Made by a program: the position numbers and the translations under genes. From positions 53,044,697-53,108,696 of the forward strand of contig NC_059072.1 of NCBI RefSeq assembly GCF_020497125.1: DNA of 64,000 nucleotides, in the 5' to 3' direction. Positions 20,666 to 30,800 of this stretch are shown here, in pieces. Position 1 is the stretch's first letter. Each line of letters starts with the position of its first letter. The notes below the pieces were generated by a model. The model did not search any database and had not been told where the DNA came from. It was given only the letters and a program-made list of their open reading frames with translations. Origin of the DNA: Mauremys mutica. Lineage: Eukaryota > Chordata > Testudines > Geoemydidae.

Positions 20666-23395
20666 TTCTTATCAATCCTACAGTCATAATTTTGGCAAAG
20701 GGAATTTGTCCAGAGTAAATAGTGTAGGCATAAGCCCTTACTCTGTATGTATGCTGAACCACATTAAATGAACATCAGACTTATTTTAAGTGATTCCTTG
20801 TGAGCTAAGAAAAATAAATAAATAAAAAATCATTATATCATGGAAGTCATTATGTCATCAGCAACAATTTCCCTCAAATTTAAATAAAAACATAATATAT
20901 AAGAAAAAGATAATACAGAACATATAATGCACATATTGAAACCGAATTAATAAAGAATTAGATCCTTTCCTCATTTGTAAGTAGGGGTCAAACACGTGGT
21001 AAATAATTTAGTATTAACTGATACTCCCACTAAAGTAACTAATGTCACAAACTGAGGGCCTACGCCAATAAAATTCTGTGGTGGAGCAGCTATAGAATTA
21101 GTACTTAGCCTCTTGTTGTGGAGTTATCCATTCACCCATTCATTATGGAACAGATTTTGTCCTCAGATGCATGAGCACAAATGTCCTCAGATGCACATGT
21201 GCTGTTGTGCACACTTGTGAGAGCAGAATTTGGCCTTAGGCCAACTTCACTGAATATAGTGAAGATTTGACATGGTTCATTATGCCACGCCATCTCTGTC
21301 TCCTGAAGCCATTCTTTCACTGGAATCAATAAATTGCAGTAGCCTGAGCTAGGAAAACTACTAATTGTCACTTCACTAGTATTCACTTGTGAACAATGTT
21401 ATTTTTATGAGTATTCACCAACTTGATCAAGTGCAAACATTTTCATTTGTCATTTTCATTGGCAAATGAAATAAAACTCTTTGTAGTGGAAAAAAAGGGA
21501 AAGTCCTGGCTCCTGGCATATTTTTTTTTTATTTCAGCCATTTGGAAATTATCCATTGTCTTATGGAAAGGAGGGTGTCTGTGTGTGTACAATTGTTTCC
21601 TATCCATGAAAAGATCCGGTTCTTTTTTGTAAAAATCTACGTTTCCAATACAGCTTACATTAGCTATATGAATTGTGGGTGACAGGCTTCCCTCAGTTAC
21701 ACTAGTGCAACTCCATGGACTTCAGTCTATCAGTAATGCTATAAAGAACGTGTCACTGCTGTTCACTGGACTCCAGAATATGGTGCAGATCCTGATCTGA
21801 TCCATTCACTTCAACAGAACCCTGTGGTGCCTATCCTGCAAGCTGCTCTGTGCTGGTAAACTTCTCTACCCCTCCTGGAAACATCACTGAAGTCAATGCA
21901 GCTCCCCAGAGTGACAGGGATCCACCCACTCTGAGCAAGTTGCAAGACCTAGTCTATTCTGGGGTTCAGCTGGCAGGTTTCACTGTAAAAGATTTCCAGT
22001 GCATTTACTTGTTCTGTTACATTGTACAAAACATGAGCTTGGTGACACTTACAATAAGGCATTTCCATTATACTTTCAAGGGCAAGGAAACATTAATTAT
22101 GAGATGTCATTTCTGTAATTATGGTTTAATATCGTTATACGTGGGATGTTGCAGAGTAAGGTCACTTTTGCACTAACATGTAAGCAATGACAGTAATTTC
22201 CAAGTAAGAGCATAATCATCACTTCCATTACATTCTCTTGGTCCCTCCAATTTAATTATTTTCTTTCTTCCTTTTGTAGAACAACATAAAGCCTTGCTAC
22301 AGAAATCAATGTATTATTAGGTAGTTATTTTTCAGAGATTTGATGCTCAGTACAGACTAAAGTGAGTCTTTGGGCTAATAAGCCCTGTGTAAGGAGTGAT
22401 GATGAGCAGCTTCATTGACCCAGGAGGGAATCCTGCCTCAAAGAGGCAGAACTGCTTTCTTCTTGCTCCAGGAGGAGTACTTGGTACATCTCTTTGTAGG
22501 GCCCATCATATTCCCCCACTGCACCTGGACAGCTGTGCTTGGGGCCCTTTCTTCTCTTTTCACAGGGACAATAAATGGTATAGGTACCAGAGGAGGTGAC
22601 TTGTGCATTTCCTATTCAGGGGCAGCTTATGAGCTAGTACAAAAGCATAGAATAGCCAGAGCATAAAGCAGTCTCACTGAGGTCAGTACTAAGGAACTTT
22701 ACAGCAATTAACAGAGTCTTAAGTTGTGTGCTTCCTTGGTAGGGGTCCAAGAGGATTTTAAGTAGAATCCAATCCCTCATTCTTAAAGTGATCTTTGAGG
22801 TGATAATTGTGACTGCAGATTGTGGGGGAATTAAGTGCCCAATATGGATTCAAATGGCTGTGAAGTATAGTGTATTACATGCTCCCACTTCCTGCTGCCA
22901 AGCCTGAACCATAGAGGTGGGTCTGTTACAGCTACACTTGTGAGCCTTGCTTTTTAGCTCAAGCTGCAAGTCTTCAAGCTTTTAGCTCTGGAGATCCCAA
23001 ATTCTGCGAGCCATGATGGCATCTGTTGCATAAGTGGAAGACAAGATCACGTGCATTCAAAGTGTCATGGCTATAGCCTATTCCGGCCAAGCTCCTCTTA
23101 TATGATGGCTCCCCCTTTGGCTGAAACACCATGAATTGAATTGGGATCTCCAGAACTAAAAGCAAACCTGAGTAAAGAAGACCGCTTCTGAAGCTGGGGG
23201 TTGTAACAGACTCATATCCAATATGTTTCAGGCACAAAGGAGTAGGTATAACATTTCTGACCAGTGGGCTACAGTTAGGCTTAGTAGAATTCAATCTTTT
23301 TAAAAATTATATATATATTTTTAACAGATAACATTGATAATTATTTTTAAGCTATGGGTGTTTAATTGCAGTGTAGACATATTTTAAGAATGGAA
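20666..23395. other. Unique DNA, no gene recognised
   Basis: No coding frame with motifs (longest 108 codons at 21850-22176, plus; 106 at 22974-23294, minus). Some sentences of low-copy sauropsid repeat occur (TCACTGAAGTCAATGCAG at about 21882). A Harbinger-type right end (TTGCAGTGTAGACATATTTT) stands alone at about 23367-23386. Nothing else can be named. Confidence 0.4.
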
Positions 23396-23469
23396 TCTAC
23401 AAAAGCAAACATGCTGAGTGGGGAGTTTTCTAAGCTAGCCAATAGGAGATGCTGAGAAGAGGGGCATGG

Positions 23470-23900
23470 CATAAGATAGGTGCCTAAATGGGGGGACAAT
23501 AGCACTGCTTCTCTCCCCACTTTATGCCCCAGGTGCCCACAACATGGGAGATCTGGGTTCAAATGGCCACTCTACTAGCCACTGTTTTATGAGGTATTCT
23601 AAAGAGGGAACGGCTTCAACTGGAGAGATTGTTAAAGCCATCACCAGGATATCCCACTGCTCAGGGATTAGAGCACACACAGGAGACCTGATTTCAAGTC
23701 CTTGTTTTTCTCAGGCAGAGTGAGAATTTGCTCTCCAACATCCTGAAGGGTCTCCCACATCTCTCCCACATCCTGAATGAGTGTTCTGACAACTTAATGC
23801 CATCAAATCCTCCTCTGGTTATGTTTTGCACGATAGATAGATGTGCACTGAGGTAACCTACCTGAATGGGCCCCATAGGCATGACACACAGCAGAATGGC
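23470..23900 (+). repeat. Interspersed repeat with pol III promoter-like words
   Basis: AGATCTGGGTTCAAATGG (about 23550) and GATTAGAGCACACACAGGAG followed by GATTTCAAGTCC (about 23668-23700) resemble A- and B-box strings of tRNA-derived repeats. An inverted counterpart (GGTCTCCCACATCTCTCCCA) follows at 23750. The piece is old; limits are approximate. Confidence 0.4.
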
Positions 23901-23998
23901 TACTTTGTGAATCTCCCTGAGCCTTATCCATGAGCTGAGTGTCAGGATTTAGGCAGCCGTGCGCATGCTTATTAATAGATTTTTAGGTACTATGGGTA

Positions 23999-24721
23999 CA
24001 GTAACTCCTTGCTTAACATTGTAGTTATGTTGCTGAAAAATGCTACTCACACTCTACAAGGCAGCACGAATGGAGGGACGAGAGACAGCATGGCAGAGTG
24101 AAACAGAGACACACACCCTGTGCATGAGAGATAGAGATGAGCATTGCCCCTTTAAATACACTGACCCCACTCTAAGTACATTGCCTTTTTACGTAGATCA
24201 GTAAGTTGAGAAAGCAGCTGCTGCCAGCAAGCTCCCTCAGTCCTGAACCCTGTCGTCCCCTCCCAACTCCGACTCTCTGGAGGTGGGATAAAGGAGTGAG
24301 GGATAGGAGGGGACAGGGAACACCCTGACATTAGCACTCCTCTTGCCCTCCCCCACCTCCCCCTGCACAGCAAGCAGGAGGCTCCCAGGAGCATCTCCAA
24401 GGCAGAGGGCAGGAGCAGCATGAGGCAGTGGCAGGAGGGACAGCTGAACTGCCCAGCAATTGATAGCCTGCTGGGCGGCTGCTGCACAGGGAACTTAGGG
24501 GAGTGGGGAGCTGATGGGGGCTGCCGGCCCACCATGGTTTCAAGCCCTCACCAGCTAACTGCAACGGGCTGCTCCTTCTGCAATCAATGGACAAAGCAGG
24601 TGGCTGCCAAACAACCTTAGAAGGGAGCATTGTGCAACTTTAAACGAGCATGTTCCCTAATTGATCAGCAATGTAACAACGAAACAACGTTAACGGGATG
24701 ACTTTAAGTGAGGAGTTACTG
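23999..24721. mobile_element. Nonautonomous Tc1/mariner- or Tigger-like transposon, 723 bp
   Basis: The left end CAGTAACTCCTTGCTTAAC and the complement of the right end, CAGTAACTCCTCACTTAA, form terminal inverted repeats that continue with mismatches to about 37 bp (both reach a GTT.TGTTG/GTTAACGTTG-like word). TA flanks both ends (23997-23998 and 24722-24723), the target duplication of Tc1/mariner elements. The interior, 24150-24620, is GC-rich with no transposase motif. Frames of 99-127 codons there are composition artefacts. Confidence 0.8.
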
Positions 24722-24969
24722 TACTTTATTGGGAGAAAATTAAGTGCCTACAAGATAAGGAGGCAACTGAGGGTATGTCAACACTACGAAATTAGGTCGA
24801 TTTTATAGAAGTCAATTTTTAGAAATCGATTTTATACAGTTAATTGTGTATGTCCACTCTAAGCGCATTAAGTCGGCAGAGTGCGTCCTCACTACCATGC
24901 CTAGCATCGACTTACAGAGCGGTGCACTGTGGGTAGCTATCTCACAGTTCCCGCAGTCTCCGCCGCCCA

Positions 24970-25190
24970 TTGGAATTCTGGGTTAAGCTCCCAGTGCCTG
25001 ATAGGACAAAAAACATTGTTGCGGGTGGTTTGGGGTACATTTCATCAGTCACCTCTCTGTCTGTGAAAGCAACGGCTGACAATCGTTTTGCACCAGCCAC
25101 CAGGGCGATTAGAAGAGCACAGCAAGGTGCACTGCGCATCAGAGAGGCTTTGAAAACCAGTTTCATGACTGGCCAGGCTTCGGTGTGACA
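24970..25190 (+). pseudogene. Remnant of Harbinger transposase 3' end
   Basis: The frame ends ALRIREALKTSFMTGQASV followed by a stop at 25186-25188. I recognise this as the usual C-terminus of transposases from this reptile Harbinger group. The DDE core is absent. AAATAAAG near 25275 may be the polyadenylation signal, and convergent A/T-rich DNA follows at 25300-25330. Confidence 0.5.
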
Positions 25191-25391
25191 ATTGTGTGTG
25201 TTTCTCTTTGATGCAAACCCACCCCCTTTGTTGATTTTAATTCCCTGTAAGCCAGCCACCCTCCCCACTTCGAAATAAAGTAACTATTATTTTGAAACCA
25301 CGCATTCTTTCTTTATTAATAAAAAAAATGAGATAACGGACAAGGTAGCCCGGGTGGGGTGGGGGAGGAGGGAAGGACAAGGCCACATTGC

Positions 25392-25760
25392 TTATTGTAG
25401 CCACACTAAAAATCTAATTGTTTGAATGACGGCCTTCTGTTGTTTTGGCATCCTCTGCAGTGGAGTGGCTGGGTGCCCAGAGCCTCTCCCTCTCCCCTCC
25501 CCCCCCTGAGTTCTTGGGCATCTGGGTGAGGAGGGTATGAAACATGGGGATGAGGGTAGGCGGTTATACAGTGGATGCAGAGGGGATCTGTGCTCTTGTT
25601 GGCTTTCCTGCAGCTCCAACAGACGCTTCATCATGTCCTTTCCTGGCTTCTGCCACTGAATGCCTCCATGCATTAAGCTGTGCCCTATCAATGTGAGAGG
25701 ACTGCATGAGCTCAGAAAACATGTCATTGCGAGTGCGTTTTTTAAAATCTTCTAATCTGC
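25392..25760 (-). pseudogene. Remnant of Harbinger SANT/Myb-type partner, C-terminus
   Basis: On the minus strand, about 25750-25640 encodes R-T-R-N-D-M-F-S-E-L-M-Q-S-S-H-I-D. A frameshift follows, then (25640-25392) GKDMMKRLLELQESQQEHRS and a proline-rich tail. D-M-F-S-E-L followed by L-L-E-L-Q-E-S-Q is the hallmark C-terminal helix of the partner protein. The N-terminal SANT domain lies beyond the CR1 or was deleted. Confidence 0.65.
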
Positions 25761-25779
25761 GATAACCTCAGGGACAGAG

Positions 25780-27366
25780 ATTCATAGATTCTAGGACTGG
25801 AAGGGACCTTGAGAGGTCATCGAGTCCAGTCCCCTGCCCTCAGGGCATGACCAAATACTGTCTAGACCATTCCGGATAGACATTTATCTAACCTACTCTT
25901 AAATATCTCCAGAGATGGAGATGCCACAACCTCCCTAGGCAATTTATTCCAGTGTTTAACCACCCTGACAGTTAGAAACTTTTTCCTAATGTCCAACCTA
26001 AACCTCCGTTGCTGCAGTTTAAGCCCATTGCTTCTTGTTCTATCCTTAGAGGCTAAGGTGAACAAGTTTTCTCCCTCCTCCTTATGACACCCTTTTACAT
26101 ACCTGAAAACTGCTATCATGTCCCCTCTCAGTCTTCTCTTTTCCAAACTAAACAAACCCAATTCCTTCAGCCTTCCTTCACAGGTCATGTTCTCAAGACC
26201 TTTAATCATTCTTGTTGCTCTTCTCTGGACCCTCTCCAATTTCTCCTCACATCCTTCTTGAAATGCGGTGCCCAGAAATGGACACAATACTCCAGTTGAG
26301 GCCTAACCAGTGCAGAGTAGAGCAGAAGAATGACTTCTCGTGTCTTGCTCACAACACACCTGTTAATGCATCCCAGAATCATGTTTGCTTTTTTTGCAAC
26401 AGCATCACACTGTTGACTCATATTTAGCTTGTGGTCCACTATAACCCCTAGATCCCTTTCTGCCGTACTCCTTCCTAGACAGTTTCTTCCCATTCTGTAT
26501 GTGTGAAACTGATTGTTCCTTCCAAAGTGGAGCACTTTGCATTTGTCTTTATTAAACTTAATCCTGTTTACTTCAGACCATTTCTCCAATTTGTCCAGAT
26601 CATTTTGAATTATGACCCTATCCTCTAAAGCAGTTGCAATCCCTCCCAGTTTGATATCATCTGCAAACTTAATAAGCGTACTTTCTATGCCAATATCTAA
26701 GTCACTGATGAAGATATTGAACAGAGCCAGTCCCAAAACAGACCCCTGTGGAACCCCACTTGTTATACCTTTCCAGCAGGATTGGTAACCATTAATAACT
26801 ATTCTCTGAGTATGGTTATCCAGCTAGTTATGCACCCACCTTATAGTAGTCCCATCTAAATTGTATTTGCCTAGTTTATCAATAAGAATATCATTGGAGA
26901 CCGTATCAAATGCCTTACTAAAGTTTAGGTATACCACATCCACTGCTTCTCCCTTATCCACAAGACTCGTTATCCTATCAAAGAAGGCTATCATATTTGT
27001 TTGACATGATTTGTTCTTTACAAATCTATGCTGGCTATTCCCTCTCACCTTACCACTTTCCAAGTGTTTGCATATGATTTCCTTAATTACTTGCTCCATT
27101 ATCTTCCCTGGCACAGAAGTTAAACTAAGTGATCAGTAGTTTCCTGGGTTGTTTTTATTTCCCTTTTTATAGATGAGCACTATATTTGCCCTTTTCCAGT
27201 CTTCTGGAATCTCTCCTGTCTCCCATGATTTTCCAAAGGTAATAGCTAGAGGCTCAGATACCTCCTCTATTAGCTCCTTAAGTATTCTAGGATGCATTTC
27301 ATCAGGCCCTGGTGACTTGCAGGCATCTAACTTTTCTAAGTGATTTTTAACTTGTTCTTTTTTTTG
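25780..27366 (-). mobile_element. CR1 LINE, minus strand, inside the Harbinger element
   Basis: The 3' tail (complement of GATTCATAGATTCTAGG) is at 25780. Reading leftward from 27366, coding order is: a pre-RT segment at about 27320-27130 ([20 protein letters not shown], then [13 protein letters not shown]); 27114-26824 (MPGKIMEQVIKEIICKHLES, then [20 protein letters not shown], where the usual motif A L-D-F has become L-N-F); 26736-26206 ([20 protein letters not shown] then DDIKLGG); and 26287-25862 ending [11 protein letters not shown]. Frameshifts separate these. The first catalytic Asp is replaced by Asn, which alone would inactivate the enzyme. Same subfamily as the copy at 15905. Confidence 0.93.
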
Positions 27367-27830
27367 TTAGGCATTCCTTCAGACTTCTCGGTGAAGACCG
27401 AAACAAAGAAGTTGATGATTGGGAAGCATAGAAACATTTGATGCTCTAGGATTCTAGGGGGACTGCATGGTCACCTGTGCTGCTGAGTTTGCCACACTGA
27501 CCAAACAGGAAATGAAATTCAAAAGTTCCTGGAGCTTTTCCTGTGTACCTGGCTAGTGCATTGGAATTCAAAGTGCTGTCCAGAGCAGTCACAATGGAGC
27601 ACTCTGGGATAGCTCCTGGAGGCCAATAACATCAATTTGCATCCTCACTACCCCAAATTCGACCAAGCAAAGTCGATTTTAGCACTACTCCCCTCACTGG
27701 GGAGAAGTACAGAAGTCGATTTTAAGAACCTTTTAGGTCAACGGAACGGGGTTGGTTGTGTGGACGCATTCATTTTTAAATTGACCTAACGCAGCTAAAT
27801 TCGACTTAACCCCGTAGTGTAGACCAGGCC
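27367..27830. other. Right part of the Harbinger element
   Basis: Noncoding Harbinger sequence resuming after the CR1 5' end, terminating in TTCGACTTAACCCCGTAGTG and the right terminal repeat. Confidence 0.55.
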
Positions 27831-27866
27831 TGAGTGGTTGTTTTGAGGATCTAAATTTTGGAATTA

Positions 27867-28129
27867 GGCTATGTCCATGCTTTTGTCAGAAAAACTTTTG
27901 TCACTCAAGGGTGAAAAAACACACCCCTACTGACACAAGTTTCACCTACAAACACCGGTATAGACAGCGCTATGTCAGTGGGAGACACTCTCCCGCTGAT
28001 ACAGCTACTGCTGCTTGTTGGCGGTGGCTTAATTGTGCCGACGGCAGAGCTCTCTGCTGTCGGCATAGAGTGGCTGCACTGGAGACCTTACAGCTGTGCC
28101 GCTGTGAGGTCTGTAGTGTAGACATAGCC
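27867..28129. mobile_element. Harbinger MITE, 263 bp, TTA target duplication
   Basis: Left end GGCTATGTCCATGC and complement of the right end GGCTATGTCTACAC are inverted repeats. TTA flanks both sides (27864-27866 and 28130-28132). The interior has CpG-rich palindromic words (GCCGACGGCAGAGC / GCTGTCGGC). No coding capacity. It lies 36 bp from the larger Harbinger element, whose duplication is TGA. Confidence 0.88.
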
Positions 28130-28339
28130 TTAGACAACTAAAGTGGCAGTTAGACACTTAAATCCCTTTGTTGATCTAGCCCTTTGTCTCTGTGTCCAGC
28201 AGTACAAGGGCCACACTTCTTCCATCCTCTTTCACCTGTCGCCATTAACTACAGCTGAAGTTTTGTGGGCAAAGCCCTTTTTCTTGGGCTTTGTTCACAG
28301 AGTCAGAATTTTTCCCATTGTGTAGCTTTCCTGTATTCA

Positions 28340-28860
28340 GCCATAGTCATAGAGCATATACATGCTGCTGAACTTTAAATGCAACTTTAATAATAACAAA
28401 TCCAAATCTCTAATGGGGAAGTTCGAGGGGGGTTTCACTGCATGCATACACATACAAAAAGAAGTTAAACTTATTAGAATAATCAAGTTAATGCTGATTC
28501 ACTCAAGGAAAAGTAGATTTTTTTCTGCAATGCAAAGCGAGTTTTTAATCAATAACTGCATGATCCATTTGAAATATGCAGGCCTTGCATTGAAAGGATT
28601 AATAACAGTGACTAATGACAAGAATGACCACAGCTTCATTATGCAAAAAGTTGTTAGAGCCACAAAGCTAAAACTTTGCAAGAAAAATGAAATGTGCAAT
28701 TTGGGTGCTGCTTTATGACATTTTACAGTATGCTTTTCAATCAAATTGTACAACAGCCTAAGCTGAAAATGCCTTCTCATTGGGTTCACAGCTTCCCCAA
28801 GCCATAGATTAAATGTATGCAAATCCCATAGTTCATCCAAGGATGCTGATGAACACATTC
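28340..28860. promoter_or_regulatory. Candidate conserved noncoding element (enhancer-like)
   Basis: About 500 bp with no repeat signature, few CpG sites, and many intact-looking homeodomain-type TAAT/ATTA words. It contains an octamer ATGCAAAT at 28817-28824. Both strands happen to stay open for 118-119 codons, but neither translation has a motif, so coding is unlikely. Such texture is typical of deeply conserved developmental enhancers in gene deserts. This is inference from look only. Confidence 0.3.
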
Positions 28861-29829
28861 TAAATAACCACCTTTATCATCTCAAAGGAAAGAAAACAAA
28901 ACATTCATTTTCCCACTTTCTCTCACAATACAGTCTTCATATAAGTGCACAGCATTACAGTTGTTGCTTTTGTGTTTTTATTTATTTATTTGGTAACAGC
29001 TGTGCTTTTTGCCTCACAATACCCTAGGGATATGATTATAGAATGATAACAACAAACCTCCTGCTGTGCTGTATTACTTTAATATACTAATTACAACAGA
29101 AGTCAAATAATATGTATTCATCCCAAATTTTTTACATCAAAATAATCCTCTTAAATCACTGATATATATGCTGCACTAAAAGGGAAAGGGGATGGAGGTG
29201 GAGGGAAGAGAAAAAGAAAAAAAAGTAGAAAAGAAAGGGGGAAAAAACAAAAATATTCTTGGTCTTGTCACCAGTCACTGAAAGATTATCACTGAGAAAG
29301 TGAAATAACTGACAAAGACTTGGGTTTAGTCCTTGTGAAAAAAGGGAATAGAGATAATGATAATAGAGTTTTTTGTGATTCCATGAAAGCTCATGCTTGA
29401 AAAGGATTCATATTTTTTTCTTAAATTTACATATTCATTTACTAAGTGTTTCAAACAGATTTGAATTTAGTCCAAAGATGTTGATAAACTGTTTCATTTT
29501 CATTATAAAAGCACCTTTCTCTCTCTCCTTCACTCTCCTTGAAATTACTAATGTCTTTGTGTTTTAAAACACGTTATAAATTATGAAGTATATACTAACT
29601 CCACTAGCAATTTTGATGGAGATCCTCTGTGACCTGTGACTTAGAAAAATGTCTAGTAGTTCAAATTAATATTTTATTTAAATTTACTTACTGGAATCAT
29701 TAACAGAGTATTTTCTGGGTCTGTAATGAAATTAGCATTGCTTCTAGATTTCTTTGAGGTACATTTTTAACCAAAATGTCGTGGCAAAGAAAATGCATTA
29801 TCCCTTTACTATTGTTTTGATGGAGATGC
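28861..29829. other. AT-rich unique DNA, no gene recognised
   Basis: Includes a purine-rich run (about 29180-29250, G/A on the plus strand) and nothing else that can be named. Confidence 0.4.
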
Positions 29830-30070
29830 TTTCCCTCCAGACTTAATAACGAGGTGCTATAAAAGGCAAAGAAGTCATTACTTTTCCATCATTTTGCAAA
29901 AATTGCATAGTGGGAGGACATGCTGCCATTTTTAAACCGTTTGAATGTAAAAATCATGTATTATTTTCCATTAAAGCCCAGGTGTGAGATAATTTATATA
30001 TTTTTTTAGAATTTAAACAGGCAGAAATTGGTACACTGAAAGCATATTGAAAAAATGCAGCCTGTAAACT
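29830..30070. promoter_or_regulatory. Candidate conserved noncoding element
   Basis: A repeat-free AT-rich segment with several TTTGCAAAAATTGCAT-like and CATTTTTAAACCG words, and no long frame. It is a candidate only because its texture differs from the decayed repeats around it. Confidence 0.2.
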
Positions 30071-30763
30071 ATGCCTGTTCTATTTCTAGTTTATATAAAT
30101 ACATGTTCGCCAATGGAAATTTCTGTTCAATAGAAACATATGCTCACTAATGGAAATCAATATTTTAAATAATAGGAAACTGTTTGGTATATCTCCAGTT
30201 ACACGACTGCAATTTAATACAAGGCATAGGTCTTTAGAAAATACAACAATTTGAATAACTAACGGACAAATGCTACCCATTTTCTACCTAAGGCATAACT
30301 TAAACAAGCAGACTTTGCACGGGCGATCTAAGAGGAGTTGTGGCACAGGAATTCTTCCCCCCAACCTGGCAGCTAGGTGTGGACCACAAAACCATTCTAT
30401 TGCCACTGCTATAACCCAGGTGCTGCTGTAGTGACTGTAGCCCCTATATGCACAGCTTGGGAAAAATATTAATCCTTTCATCATGAAGTGCGATACACCC
30501 CCTACAGAAGTTAACTGGATGGGGCACTGTGTTCTGTGTAGGAGTCCATGCAGAAGAGGCATCTCTTCCTGGGTAGGCCCCAAGCTCTCTGAGTCTGCTC
30601 TCACCCACTGCCGTTCCTATGGAAGCTGGCTCTGGGTCCCCCACCAGATTGGAGGACATATGCATATTGCAATGCACAAGCCCTTTCTAGTTAGACTTAC
30701 CATATCTGGTGCCACAGACTAGAGGAGCATGAAAATGCCAATTACTTCCATGTCAAATATTTT

Positions 30764-30764
<1 letters not shown>
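30071..30764. other. Spacer, no gene recognised
   Basis: Contains a more GC-balanced block (30480-30680) with frames of 77-106 codons on both strands and no motif. It may be an unidentified repeat. Confidence 0.35.

Positions 30765-30799
<35 letters not shown>
30765..30799. repeat. (GA)n microsatellite
   Basis: About 17 uninterrupted GA dinucleotides. Confidence 0.97.

Positions 30800-30800
<1 letters not shown>

Larger units (their letters stand above)
24771..27830. mobile_element. PIF/Harbinger transposon, internally deleted, interrupted by CR1
   Basis: Left end GGGTATGTCAACACTACG and complement of the right end GGCCTGGTCTACACTACG are inverted repeats that extend into TTA.GTCGA. TGA flanks both sides (24768-24770 and 27831-27833), a 3-bp duplication. 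Without the CR1 (25780-27366) the element is about 1.5 kb. It holds the C-terminal end of a transposase gene (plus) and the C-terminal half of the partner gene (minus), so the middle of both genes was deleted. It retains several CpG sites. Sequence near 24920-24960 matches the left part of the Harbinger at 13390. Confidence 0.85.

Noticed and set aside
24152..24630. Proline/serine-rich frames on the minus strand (99-127 codons)
   Set aside because: No motif; they lie inside a TA-flanked nonautonomous transposon with GC-rich interior.
28362..28858. 118- and 119-codon frames on opposite strands
   Set aside because: Neither translation has recognisable motifs; simultaneous openness on both strands fits few stop codons by chance. 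Noncoding conservation is a better explanation.
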